Assembly (NCBI RefSeq): GCF_039538045.1
Contig: NZ_BAABBQ010000001.1
Location: 828,001 to 892,000, forward strand
Source of the DNA: Sphingomonas swuensis
Lineage (GTDB): Bacteria; Pseudomonadota; Alphaproteobacteria; Sphingomonadales; Sphingomonadaceae
Reading direction: 5' to 3'
DNA: 64,000 nucleotides
This document shows positions 43,998 through 51,039 of this stretch, in pieces. Positions within the stretch are counted from its first letter, which is position 1. Each line of letters opens with the position of its first letter. The notes beneath the pieces are model-generated. The model worked only from the letters and a program-made list of their open reading frames with translations. It made no database searches and was not told where the DNA came from. Position numbers and translations under genes: made by a program.

Positions 43998-44623
43998 TGG
44001 GAAGTCCTCGGGATTGAGCGGGCAAGCACGGCGTCCGCCGCGGCTTCGAAGATTGCAAAGGCGCGATGGGCGGAATCGATCATCTCGGGCAGGTGGTCGC
44101 GGAGCTCGTCGACTTGGTCGAGTGCGGCGACGAAGGTCGGCCACAGGCGCTCGCCCTCGCCGTGGCGAAGGTAGCGGGTGGCAGCGCGGCACCGGGGATC
44201 GTCGTTGGCACTGACCCTCCGGGCAAGGACGGCGCCGCCGAGTCGGGATCCCTCGAGTACGTAGAGCAGGCCGATCGCCGAGGCCCGGCTGAGCGCGGGG
44301 GCGGTTACATCCTCGACGGAATCGCTGAGCCCGAGGTCGCGAAGATCGGCTGCCAGCGAGTCCGCGCGGCGGCGGCGCGGCCAGTCCGGCAGGAACTCCT
44401 CGACGTTCGACTCTGCAAGCGAATGTTCCAATCCGGGGAGCACGGCCCGGTGCGCCTCGAGGAACAGGCGATAGTCGTCGGCGCGGGCGAGATCGAAGCG
44501 ACTGAACAGCCGGTCGACGCGCTCATGCGCCTCCGTCGTGGCGTCGCGCAGAGTCCAGCGAGCGGATGCAACGCTCCGCTCTTCACCACGATCGATCGCT
44601 CGCCTGGCTGATAGGATGGTCAA
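43994..44623 (-). CDS. bphO: Biliverdin-producing heme oxygenase
   Basis: Cleaves heme to biliverdin, the chromophore of the phytochrome encoded next. A 209-residue helical protein. The proximal His is in LRDATTEAHERVDRLFSRFD, and the distal helix glycines are in ALSRASAIGLLYVLEGSRLGG. The first start available is TTG 44623, with a weak GAGG upstream; no ATG or GTG occurs before the conserved helix. Translationally coupled to the phytochrome gene by a 4-bp overlap. Confidence 0.9.
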   Translation of the reverse strand: MTILSARRAIDRGEERSVASARWTLRDATTEAHERVDRLFSRFDLARADDYRLFLEAHRAVLPGLEHSLAESNVEEFLPDWPRRRRADSLAADLRDLGLSDSVEDVTAPALSRASAIGLLYVLEGSRLGGAVLARRVSANDDPRCRAATRYLRHGEGERLWPTFVAALDQVDELRDHLPEMIDSAHRAFAIFEAAADAVLARSIPRTSH

Positions 44624-44753
44624 ACAGTCGGCCTCATTCCGTCGTCTGGCAAAACGCGCTGCGCAACGCGGTACGCAGCGAGTTCAAACTCTACAACTGC
44701 TCTCCCGGCAGCATATTGTTCCAGATGGCGAATGATTTGGAAAGATGGGGGGA

Positions 44754-44776
44754 GGCGCCGGGGCCGATCCGGCGCC
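44754..44776 (-). terminator. Hairpin between the 44802 gene and bphO
   Basis: GGCGCCGG and CCGGCGCC form an 8-bp stem with a 7-nt loop. On the minus strand it is followed by TCCCCCCATCTTT, so it probably ends transcription of the upstream minus-strand gene before bphO. Confidence 0.6.
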
Positions 44777-44801
44777 GCTCTCCCGACCATCCTTCGACCG
44801 G

Positions 44802-45323
44802 TCAGTTCATCCCGTAGGCGTCGACGATCTCGTGGGCCGCCTTGTCATATTCGGCAAGGAGCGGAAGCGCCGTGCGCTGGTCGCCACTGCGTGCGGCAAG
44901 GAAGTAGCGCTCGTAGAGGCCGAAGGCGCGCTTGCAGCCCGCATTGCGCTCGGCGATGTGGTCGCCGGTGGTGATGTCGTAGCGGCGCCAATTCTCCCAC
45001 TGATAGCCGGCACAGGTGGTGGTCCGCATCAACCACTCGAAGGTGGCGCCATGCACCTTCTCCAAGTGGGCGATGATCGGCGGCGAGGCCGGAGCCGCGA
45101 CCGGTGCGAAGCTGCCCTTGCGGTTCTCGCGCTCGAGCTCGTCGGCGTTGCGGAGCATTTCGGCGATGTCCTCGGGCGGAAGCTGGCCGCGCATGCGTTC
45201 GGCGGTCTCGCGCAGCTGGCGCACGACCTGTGCCATGTCGGGCGAGGCCTGGGCCATCGCTTCCGGGGCCGAACCGCAGAGAAGGGCGAGCGCCACCACG
45301 GAGATGAGTAAGTTGCGTTTCAT
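44802..45323 (-). CDS. Exported helical protein, function unknown
   Basis: A 173-residue protein with a clear signal peptide (LLISVVALALLCGSAPEAMA). The mature part has a charged helical first half (QLRETAERMRGQLPPEDIAE) and a second half with two Cys in CAGYQWENWRRYDI and NAGCKRAFGLYERYFL, possibly a disulfide. I know no family. 30 bp upstream ends another exported protein gene; co-transcription is likely. Confidence 0.7.
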   Translation of the reverse strand: MKRNLLISVVALALLCGSAPEAMAQASPDMAQVVRQLRETAERMRGQLPPEDIAEMLRNADELERENRKGSFAPVAAPASPPIIAHLEKVHGATFEWLMRTTTCAGYQWENWRRYDITTGDHIAERNAGCKRAFGLYERYFLAARSGDQRTALPLLAEYDKAAHEIVDAYGMN

Positions 45324-45353
45324 CCTGTTCTACCTGTCAGAGGAGACGGAGGC

Positions 45354-46490
45354 CTAGCGGGGCACGCCGAGGACCGAGCCGAGGCCGCGGAGGAGCTGGC
45401 GCTTGCGGCTGGGGCGCTGGCCGTTCTGCTGCGCGGGAGGCTGCTCTCCGCGCATGTCCAGTCCGCCGAGGTCGGCCGACATGCCGAGCATCCCCATGTG
45501 GGTGGACTTGGACCGCAGTTTCGCCGCCCAGGCGCGCTGGCCGGGGGGCGAGTGGAAGTTGGCCTCCGGTCCGAAGGCGGTCATCTGCAGGGCCGCACCC
45601 TCGGTCGCCTGGACGACCTCGCTCGGCACCGCGCAGCGAGTCGTGTCCGGTGCCATCAGCACCTTGGACGCGACCAGCCTCGTGATGTCTCCCTGGGCGA
45701 GATAGTCGGGCATCAGCATGCTCGCGAGCTTCACCGCGCTCGAGCTCCACAGCAGCATGGTTCCATCCTGCTTGGCACCCATCACGCTCGCCATGTAGGC
45801 GCGGGCATTGGGGATGCTGGCCCAATCGATCTGCATCGCGCCCGACGGGAGCTTGCTGCTGCGCGGCGCGAGCGGCGCGAGAAAGTCGTTGGCGGCGGTC
45901 AGCGAAAAGCGGATGTCGGGCGAATAGTTGCCCCGCACCAGATGGTCGCCGACCAGCGAGCCCGACGCCGGAACGGTCGTCCGTCCCTCGCTGTTCGGCC
46001 ACTCGCCATAGGTCGCGCTCGAGCGCGCATTGGGCATGTTCATCATCGCCACGGCGGGGGTCAGGCTGGCCATCACCTTGGCCGCCGCGGGAGTGCCGAA
46101 CTCAAGCACCATCGGCTGGCCCGGTCCGGCCTTCTCGCCGCAGCCCCAGTAGAGCAGCATGCGCGTCTTGGGCATCGCCTCGGGGCGCGTGCCGTCGGCC
46201 TGCCAGCCGGCGACCTTCTCGATGCGCGGGGTCGTCAGGGGCAGGCTGGCGCCGGCCTTTAGCGTCGCTGGCGGAAGATGCTCGGCCGAAGGCGCGGCAA
46301 TGGTCTGCGGCGAGCCGAGCTGAAGCTGCAGCCGCTTCGCCTGGCCGCCGCCGACCCCGCTCGTCAGTCCCGACACCGTCTCGGCGCTCATCCAGTAGCG
46401 GGTCTCGGATACGGCCTTCGGTGGGGCAGCGGCGGAGAGCGCCGCCAAGGCGGGGAGGGCAGTGGCGGCACGCAGAAGTTGCTTGGTCAT
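45354..46490 (-). CDS. Exported protein of unknown function (378 aa)
   Basis: Signal peptide (LLRAATALPALAALSAAAPP), then a long beta-rich sequence without motifs I can name. Notable stretches are ETRYWMSAETVSGL, RMLLYWGCGEKAGPGQP, IDWASIPNARAYMASVMGAK and a C-terminal Gln/Arg-rich tail (QPPAQQNGQRPSRKRQLL). Similar hypothetical proteins seem widespread in sphingomonads (recollection, not a search). It precedes the other exported protein in the same orientation. Confidence 0.7.
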   Translation of the reverse strand: MTKQLLRAATALPALAALSAAAPPKAVSETRYWMSAETVSGLTSGVGGGQAKRLQLQLGSPQTIAAPSAEHLPPATLKAGASLPLTTPRIEKVAGWQADGTRPEAMPKTRMLLYWGCGEKAGPGQPMVLEFGTPAAAKVMASLTPAVAMMNMPNARSSATYGEWPNSEGRTTVPASGSLVGDHLVRGNYSPDIRFSLTAANDFLAPLAPRSSKLPSGAMQIDWASIPNARAYMASVMGAKQDGTMLLWSSSAVKLASMLMPDYLAQGDITRLVASKVLMAPDTTRCAVPSEVVQATEGAALQMTAFGPEANFHSPPGQRAWAAKLRSKSTHMGMLGMSADLGGLDMRGEQPPAQQNGQRPSRKRQLLRGLGSVLGVPR

Positions 46491-46517
46491 GCTGTGGTCA
46501 CTCCTTCTTGGCGGGCG

Positions 46518-46667
46518 TCAGCGATGGGTCGACGTGCTGCCTCCCGCCGGGGCGGGGAGGAGCGCGGCGGGGACGGCAAGCGCGATCGAAAGGGCGCCGA
46601 TCGAGGCGGCCTGCAGGATCGCCGCGGACAGGGCGAGCGCGCGAAGGGTCGGGCGGTGGCTGATCAT
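46518..46667 (-). CDS. Possible 49-residue hydrophobic peptide
   Basis: Starts at ATG 46667 after AAGGA, 24 bp behind the VOC gene stop. It encodes a mostly Ala/Leu/Ile sequence (LALSAAILQAASIGALSIAL) with a short Gly/Ser/Thr tail, consistent with a single membrane helix or exported peptide. Supported by ribosome site and composition only. Confidence 0.4.
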   Translation of the reverse strand: MISHRPTLRALALSAAILQAASIGALSIALAVPAALLPAPAGGSTSTHR

Positions 46668-46691
46668 GGCGGTGTCCTTGCAGGGTAGCCG

Positions 46692-47171
46692 TCAGGCCCT
46701 CGGAGCAGCGGCTTCGAGCGCCTGGCGCCAGCCCGCTGGGGTCATGGTGTCGAGATACTCGCCGGCCATGTCGGTGGTCAGAAGCTCCATCATGCAGCTG
46801 TTCTCGAGCCACAGCTCGATGACTCCGAACGCGCCGCCGCGCTTGCGATATTTGGCGATCCAGCCCTCGCGCGCGGCGATCTCCATCACCTCGGCGCGGC
46901 TCAGCGGCGTAGCGATGGCGGCATGCGTCGCCGAGCGGCTGCTCGCCTCGGGATTGTGCGTGCTGATGCAGTCGGCGTCGCCCTCGGCGGGAACGAGTTC
47001 GGTCCCGTGCGGATAGACTTCGATCAGCGAGTTGCGATCGTCACCGGCGAGCACCACCAGGCTGCCGCTGGCGATCGGCGGGAAGGGATGGACTTCGCCC
47101 CGCCACAGCTCGGCGAGGACGGCGGCGACCCGGCGCGGATCATGGGCGGCGATCGAGAGATGGTAGATCAT
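46692..47171 (-). CDS. VOC (glyoxalase-fold) family protein
   Basis: A 159-residue protein with one beta-alpha-beta-beta-beta unit at the start (MIYHLSIAAHDPRRVAAVLAE, then SLIEVYPHGTEL) and an equivalent second half (ALSRAEVMEIAAREGW, GVIELWLENSCMMELLT). VOC proteins use a metal between the units for varied reactions. Substrate unknown. Lies 33 bp downstream of the GST gene, same strand. Confidence 0.8.
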   Translation of the reverse strand: MIYHLSIAAHDPRRVAAVLAELWRGEVHPFPPIASGSLVVLAGDDRNSLIEVYPHGTELVPAEGDADCISTHNPEASSRSATHAAIATPLSRAEVMEIAAREGWIAKYRKRGGAFGVIELWLENSCMMELLTTDMAGEYLDTMTPAGWRQALEAAAPRA

Positions 47172-47204
47172 CGGTGGTTCCTGTCTGAAGAGAAGCGGGC
47201 GCGG

Positions 47205-47867
47205 TCAGGCCGCGGGTCGCGTGGCGCTGAGCAGGCCGTTGAAGGCGGCGAAGGTCGGGTCCCAGCTCGGCCGCCCCTTGAGGGTCGCGAGCCAGCGGCG
47301 GACGTTGGGCGTGTCGCCGAGGTCGACTTCGGCCGCCTCGGCCAGGGCGAGCATCGAGCCGCCGACATAATCGGCGATCGTCAGCTCCTCGCCCGCGACA
47401 TAGTTGCGGCGGGGTCCGAGCATGTGCTGGTCGAGCACGACCAGCCAGCGGTGCGCCGAGGCAAGGCCGGTCGCCGCCACCTCGGCCCGCGCCTCGGGCG
47501 AGAAGGGGTGGAAGGCCGGAAACAGTGCCGGATAGGCGAGCTGGGTGCCGACCGCGGTGTGGAAGTTGGTCGCGAACCAGTCCATCGCGGCATTGATCCG
47601 GGCGCGGGCACGAAGGTCGGTCGGATAGGCCGGCGATCCGGCGAGATCGGCAAGGTAGCGCAGGATCGCGCCCGACTCGGTGAGGACGAAGCCGCCGTCG
47701 ACCAGCACCGGCACGCAGCCGTTGGGATTGATGCGGAGGAAGTCCGGAGTGCGATGCTCGCCCTCGAAAAGGCGGACATGGACGATCTCGACCGGCAGCG
47801 CATGTTCCTCGGCGAACATCAGCAATGGCCTCGAGGTGGTCGAGATCGGGTCGAGATAAAGCTTCAT
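47205..47867 (-). CDS. Glutathione S-transferase
   Basis: A 220-residue cytosolic GST. The thioredoxin-like N-terminal domain has LYLDPISTTSRPLLMFAEEH, NPNGCVPVLVDGGFVLTESG with the cis-Pro and the Glu-Ser glutathione-binding pair, and the helical domain has the N-cap motif EELTIADYVGGSM. Close to the theta/delta type. Divergent from the LysR gene, which probably regulates it and the VOC gene. Confidence 0.92.
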   Translation of the reverse strand: MKLYLDPISTTSRPLLMFAEEHALPVEIVHVRLFEGEHRTPDFLRINPNGCVPVLVDGGFVLTESGAILRYLADLAGSPAYPTDLRARARINAAMDWFATNFHTAVGTQLAYPALFPAFHPFSPEARAEVAATGLASAHRWLVVLDQHMLGPRRNYVAGEELTIADYVGGSMLALAEAAEVDLGDTPNVRRWLATLKGRPSWDPTFAAFNGLLSATRPAA

Positions 47868-47990
47868 GGGTCAGCAATCCGTATGACTGACCGATCTTCT
47901 AATCGTTGCGCTTACGTCCCGAAATCCGAACTATTGCGCGGTTGGTCTGCAAGGATGCAGAATGCCACCGGGGAATACAGGGGATCGGCG

Positions 47991-48875
47991 ATGGCACTGG
48001 ACTGGAGTGACCTGCGGCATTTCCTTGCCGTGGCCCGCCACGGTAGCACGCTCGGTGCCGCACGTGAGCTGGGGGTCAACCAGACAACCTGCGCGCGGCG
48101 CATCGCGGCGCTGGAGGAGGAGCTCGGCTTCACCCTCTTCGAGCGTGGCCGCGAAGGGTATCGGCTGTCCGGCCGGGCGGCCCCGCTGGTGGTCTCGGCC
48201 GAGCGGGTCGAGAGGGAGGTCAAGGCCTTCCTCGCCGATGTCGCGGGCGCCGAGCGCCGGTTGTCGGGCACCATCCGGATGACCACCAACGAGCCGCTCG
48301 CCAATACCGTCGCGGCCCGCGCCGTGCGCGACTTCCGCGATGCCTATCCGCGAGTCCGGGTCGAGCTGACGGTCGGCGACCACCCGCTCGACATCGCGCG
48401 CGGCGAGGCCGACGTCGCGCTTCGGGTGGGGTCAAAGCCGACCGATCCCTGCCTCGTGATCAGGCCGCTGACCCATGCCGCCTGGGCGACCTATTGCAGC
48501 CACGATTATGCCGCCAAGTTCGGCGCTCCGGCCGGGGTCGCCGATCTCGCCGGGCATGCGCTGGTGACCTCGGAGGCAGCGGCTGCCGACTGGGTCGCCG
48601 CGATCGCTCCCGACCTCGAGATCGCCTGCCGGAGCAACTCCCTGCCCAACCTGTCGGCGATGCTGATCGCCGGCTCGGGGATCGGCGGACTGCCGTGCAT
48701 CATCGGCGACGTCGAGCCGGGACTAAGGCGCTGCTTCGACCTGCCCGAGATCCGCCCTCCGGTCTTCCTCGTCTATCACGAACGGATGAAGGCCGAGCCC
48801 CACGTGCGCGCCTTCCTCGACTTCCTCGGCGCCCACGTCCTCGCCAAGCGCAACCTGCTCACCGGCACCGGCTGA
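47991..48875 (+). CDS. LysR-family transcriptional regulator
   Basis: A 294-residue regulator. The N-terminal helix-turn-helix is WSDLRHFLAVARHGSTLGAA with ELGVNQTTCARRIAALEEEL. The effector-binding domain follows, with the short form common in the group that regulates neighbouring detoxification genes. ATG 47991 starts the conserved domain; the open frame upstream covers the GST gene. The 123-bp gap to GST holds both promoters. Confidence 0.92.
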   Translation: MALDWSDLRHFLAVARHGSTLGAARELGVNQTTCARRIAALEEELGFTLFERGREGYRLSGRAAPLVVSAERVEREVKAFLADVAGAERRLSGTIRMTTNEPLANTVAARAVRDFRDAYPRVRVELTVGDHPLDIARGEADVALRVGSKPTDPCLVIRPLTHAAWATYCSHDYAAKFGAPAGVADLAGHALVTSEAAAADWVAAIAPDLEIACRSNSLPNLSAMLIAGSGIGGLPCIIGDVEPGLRRCFDLPEIRPPVFLVYHERMKAEPHVRAFLDFLGAHVLAKRNLLTGTG

Positions 48876-48923
48876 GCAGGCATCGTGCGGCTGCCGCGAA
48901 GCCGGACGGAAAGACCTGCCACT

Positions 48924-49601
48924 TTAAATGCCGAGCCACTCCAGCCCATAGGGCAGCGACGTGGCGGCATAGTCGACCTGAAGCACCCGTCGGCTTCGCG
49001 GGTCTGCGGCAGCGTCGGAGGCGTGCAGGATGGGGGTGGCGTAGAGCCACACGTCCCCCGCCGCGGCAACGCAGCTAACCGTGCCACAAGAATCGACAAC
49101 AGCCTCAATCCGGTCTTCGCCGATGCGTCCGAAGCGGTGCGATCCTGGCGCGATCAGCAGGGGTGCGTTGGTCGGCGGCACATCGTCGAGATGGGCTCGC
49201 ACCGTGACCATTCCTTCGAGCAGTGCGATCGGCGGCGAGACGTGGATCATCCCGGACTTGAGCGTCCATGGGCCGAAGCCTGGCGCTTCCTTCCGCTCGC
49301 GCACGCAGATGGTCCGGTCCTGGTGCCAGCCCAGTGCCCAGTTGGTTTCGGCCGACTTGTTGAAGAGGATCGCCCTGACTGGTCGCGCTTTCTCTCCGAG
49401 CACTGCAGCGGCAACCTTTCCGATACAGCCGGTCACCTCGAGGAATTCAGCGAGCCCTCCGACCTGGTGAAGCCGGGTTCCTGCCGCACTCGCATCCATC
49501 GGCTCCAGCACTCGCCGCAGGCCGGGCAGGCACGACTTCAGCGCGCCAGGAACATGCCGGGCGCCTGAAGTGGCGAAGTCGTCGAGGGCGCGGACGCTCA
49601 T
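48924..49601 (-). CDS. Phytanoyl-CoA dioxygenase (PhyH) family protein
   Basis: A 225-residue Fe(II)/2-oxoglutarate oxygenase. The iron-binding HxD is in GWHQDRTICV, the distal His in LIAPGSHRFGRI, and the 2-oxoglutarate-binding Arg may be the one in DPRSRRVLQVDYA. The substrate is unknown; many members hydroxylate small molecules. It is convergent with the LysR gene and stands alone. Confidence 0.85.
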   Translation of the reverse strand: MSVRALDDFATSGARHVPGALKSCLPGLRRVLEPMDASAAGTRLHQVGGLAEFLEVTGCIGKVAAAVLGEKARPVRAILFNKSAETNWALGWHQDRTICVRERKEAPGFGPWTLKSGMIHVSPPIALLEGMVTVRAHLDDVPPTNAPLLIAPGSHRFGRIGEDRIEAVVDSCGTVSCVAAAGDVWLYATPILHASDAAADPRSRRVLQVDYAATSLPYGLEWLGI

Positions 49602-49733
49602 GGCGGGCAGCTAAGCCGGCGCGCGCCGATGACGCAATCTCGTCCGAGCGGCCAAAGGGTTCACCTCGCAGGCACGCTTAACGAAATCGAGACGAAGGCA
49701 CGTTAGCCCGGTCCGATAGCTTGGCTGGAGGTC

Positions 49734-50138
49734 GTGTTGCGGCAAGTCGTGTTCATTGGGGTGCTGGCCGCCAGCGTCGTCACCGCGCCGTCCGCCATGG
49801 CCGCGCCGGCCGAGGCCGATTTTACGCTCGGCGCGAATGTGGACGCCTTCTGCAGGATCCAGGCACCCGACGAGCGCGTCAGCGAAGACGGCGCGATCGG
49901 GCTCGTCGCCGAAGTCTGCAACATGCCGGGGGGCTATCAGGTCCGGGCGAGCTTCACCAACCTCGCGCAGGGCGTGGTCCTTGCCGGGACCGAGCGCGCG
50001 GCGCTCGACGAGACCGGCTCGGCGACCTTCACCGCAGATGGACCGCGCCGGCTGCAGCGTCACTGGTCGGTGCAGGCTTTTCGCCAGCGCGACCGCTTGC
50101 AGCCGGTGCTGGTGCATCTCTCGGTCATGCCGCTCTAG
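49734..50138 (+). CDS. Exported pilin-like (spore coat U-type) protein
   Basis: A 134-residue protein with signal peptide (VVFIGVLAASVVTAPSAMA). The mature start DFTLGANVDAFCRIQ parallels YDLGANVQTFCKFG of the major pilin at 54426, and VAEVCNMPGGYQVRASF parallels SNAVCNTGHDLTVQSS, so it keeps the two Cys of the immunoglobulin-like fold. It is transcribed towards the pilus operon, ending 16 bp from it. Probably a divergent minor subunit or an orphan. Confidence 0.7.
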   Translation: MLRQVVFIGVLAASVVTAPSAMAAPAEADFTLGANVDAFCRIQAPDERVSEDGAIGLVAEVCNMPGGYQVRASFTNLAQGVVLAGTERAALDETGSATFTADGPRRLQRHWSVQAFRQRDRLQPVLVHLSVMPL

Positions 50139-50154
50139 GCACGGCCGCGCACCC

Positions 50155-51039
50155 TCACTCTCCGAGCAGGGCGCCGATCTCCACCGTCAGATAGTCGCGA
50201 TAGGTCCCGGCCTGCTGACCGGCGATGCTCGGCACCTGCACGTCGAGGCTGTGCCGCCGGCGCCAGAGGTTCGCGGGTGGGAGCGGGAAATCGCGCTGCG
50301 GCGCGCTCGTCGTCAGCAGGTCGCTGTCGAGCTGCGGCAGATAGGCCGGACCACTGCTGGTCGCGAGCCCGCCGCGGCGAAGGACATAGCCGAAGTCCGA
50401 ACGAACGGTCAGCCGATAGGGAACGTTGGCATAGGCGTCGAAGGTAACCGGAGTGTCAGCGCGATCGCCGTCGCGAAGCTCGCCGAGGTCGAGCCCTCGT
50501 CCGATCGCTGGCACCAGCCCTATCGCGGCCCCGACCCGGATCACGATCTCGAACGGGGTCTGCGCCTCGGGCTCGCCGCGTCCATTGTTGAGGCGGACCG
50601 CGGCACGGACCTGCGCGCGATAGTCGCCCGGCGGCACGATCTGCCCGCGCGGCACGACGAGGTAGAAGGTCTCGCTTCCGGCGGTGACGTTGAAGAAGTC
50701 GTCGCGGCCGTGCCCCTGGCCGCCGCGCTGGTCGCTGATCGCGGCGAGCAGGCTGCTTCCGCCCGAGCCCGCGAAGCGGATCGAGGTGCCGTCGCTCTGG
50801 GTCGGATCGACCGGATCGAGCTCGAGGAAGAGGTTGCGATTGGGCGGGCAGCCGACCGTGTCGAGGCGGATCAGGAAGTCCGAATTGGCGGTCGCGGCAT
50901 CGAACGGATCATAGGTGACGATGACGGTCTGCGGCTGGATCGCCGGGGCCTGCACCGCGCAGCCATTGTCGGCCAGCGCGGGCGACAGGGGCAGCGCAGC
51001 GCCAAGGGCAGCGCCGGCGAGGATGGTCCACTTGGTCAT
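50155..51039 (-). CDS. Chaperone-usher pilus minor subunit or tip protein
   Basis: A 294-residue exported protein (signal ILAGAALGAALPLSPALA). The C-terminal half resembles a spore-coat-U-like subunit with alternating strands, ending in TYRDYLTVEIGALL, where the Tyr-x-Asp-x-(Leu/Val)-Thr-Val pattern is the usual C-terminal strand of Csu-type subunits. Overlaps the usher stop by 4 bp. Its length and distal position suggest the tip adhesin, as CsuE is in the Csu pilus. That is inference. Confidence 0.75.
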   Translation of the reverse strand: MTKWTILAGAALGAALPLSPALADNGCAVQAPAIQPQTVIVTYDPFDAATANSDFLIRLDTVGCPPNRNLFLELDPVDPTQSDGTSIRFAGSGGSSLLAAISDQRGGQGHGRDDFFNVTAGSETFYLVVPRGQIVPPGDYRAQVRAAVRLNNGRGEPEAQTPFEIVIRVGAAIGLVPAIGRGLDLGELRDGDRADTPVTFDAYANVPYRLTVRSDFGYVLRRGGLATSSGPAYLPQLDSDLLTTSAPQRDFPLPPANLWRRRHSLDVQVPSIAGQQAGTYRDYLTVEIGALLGE

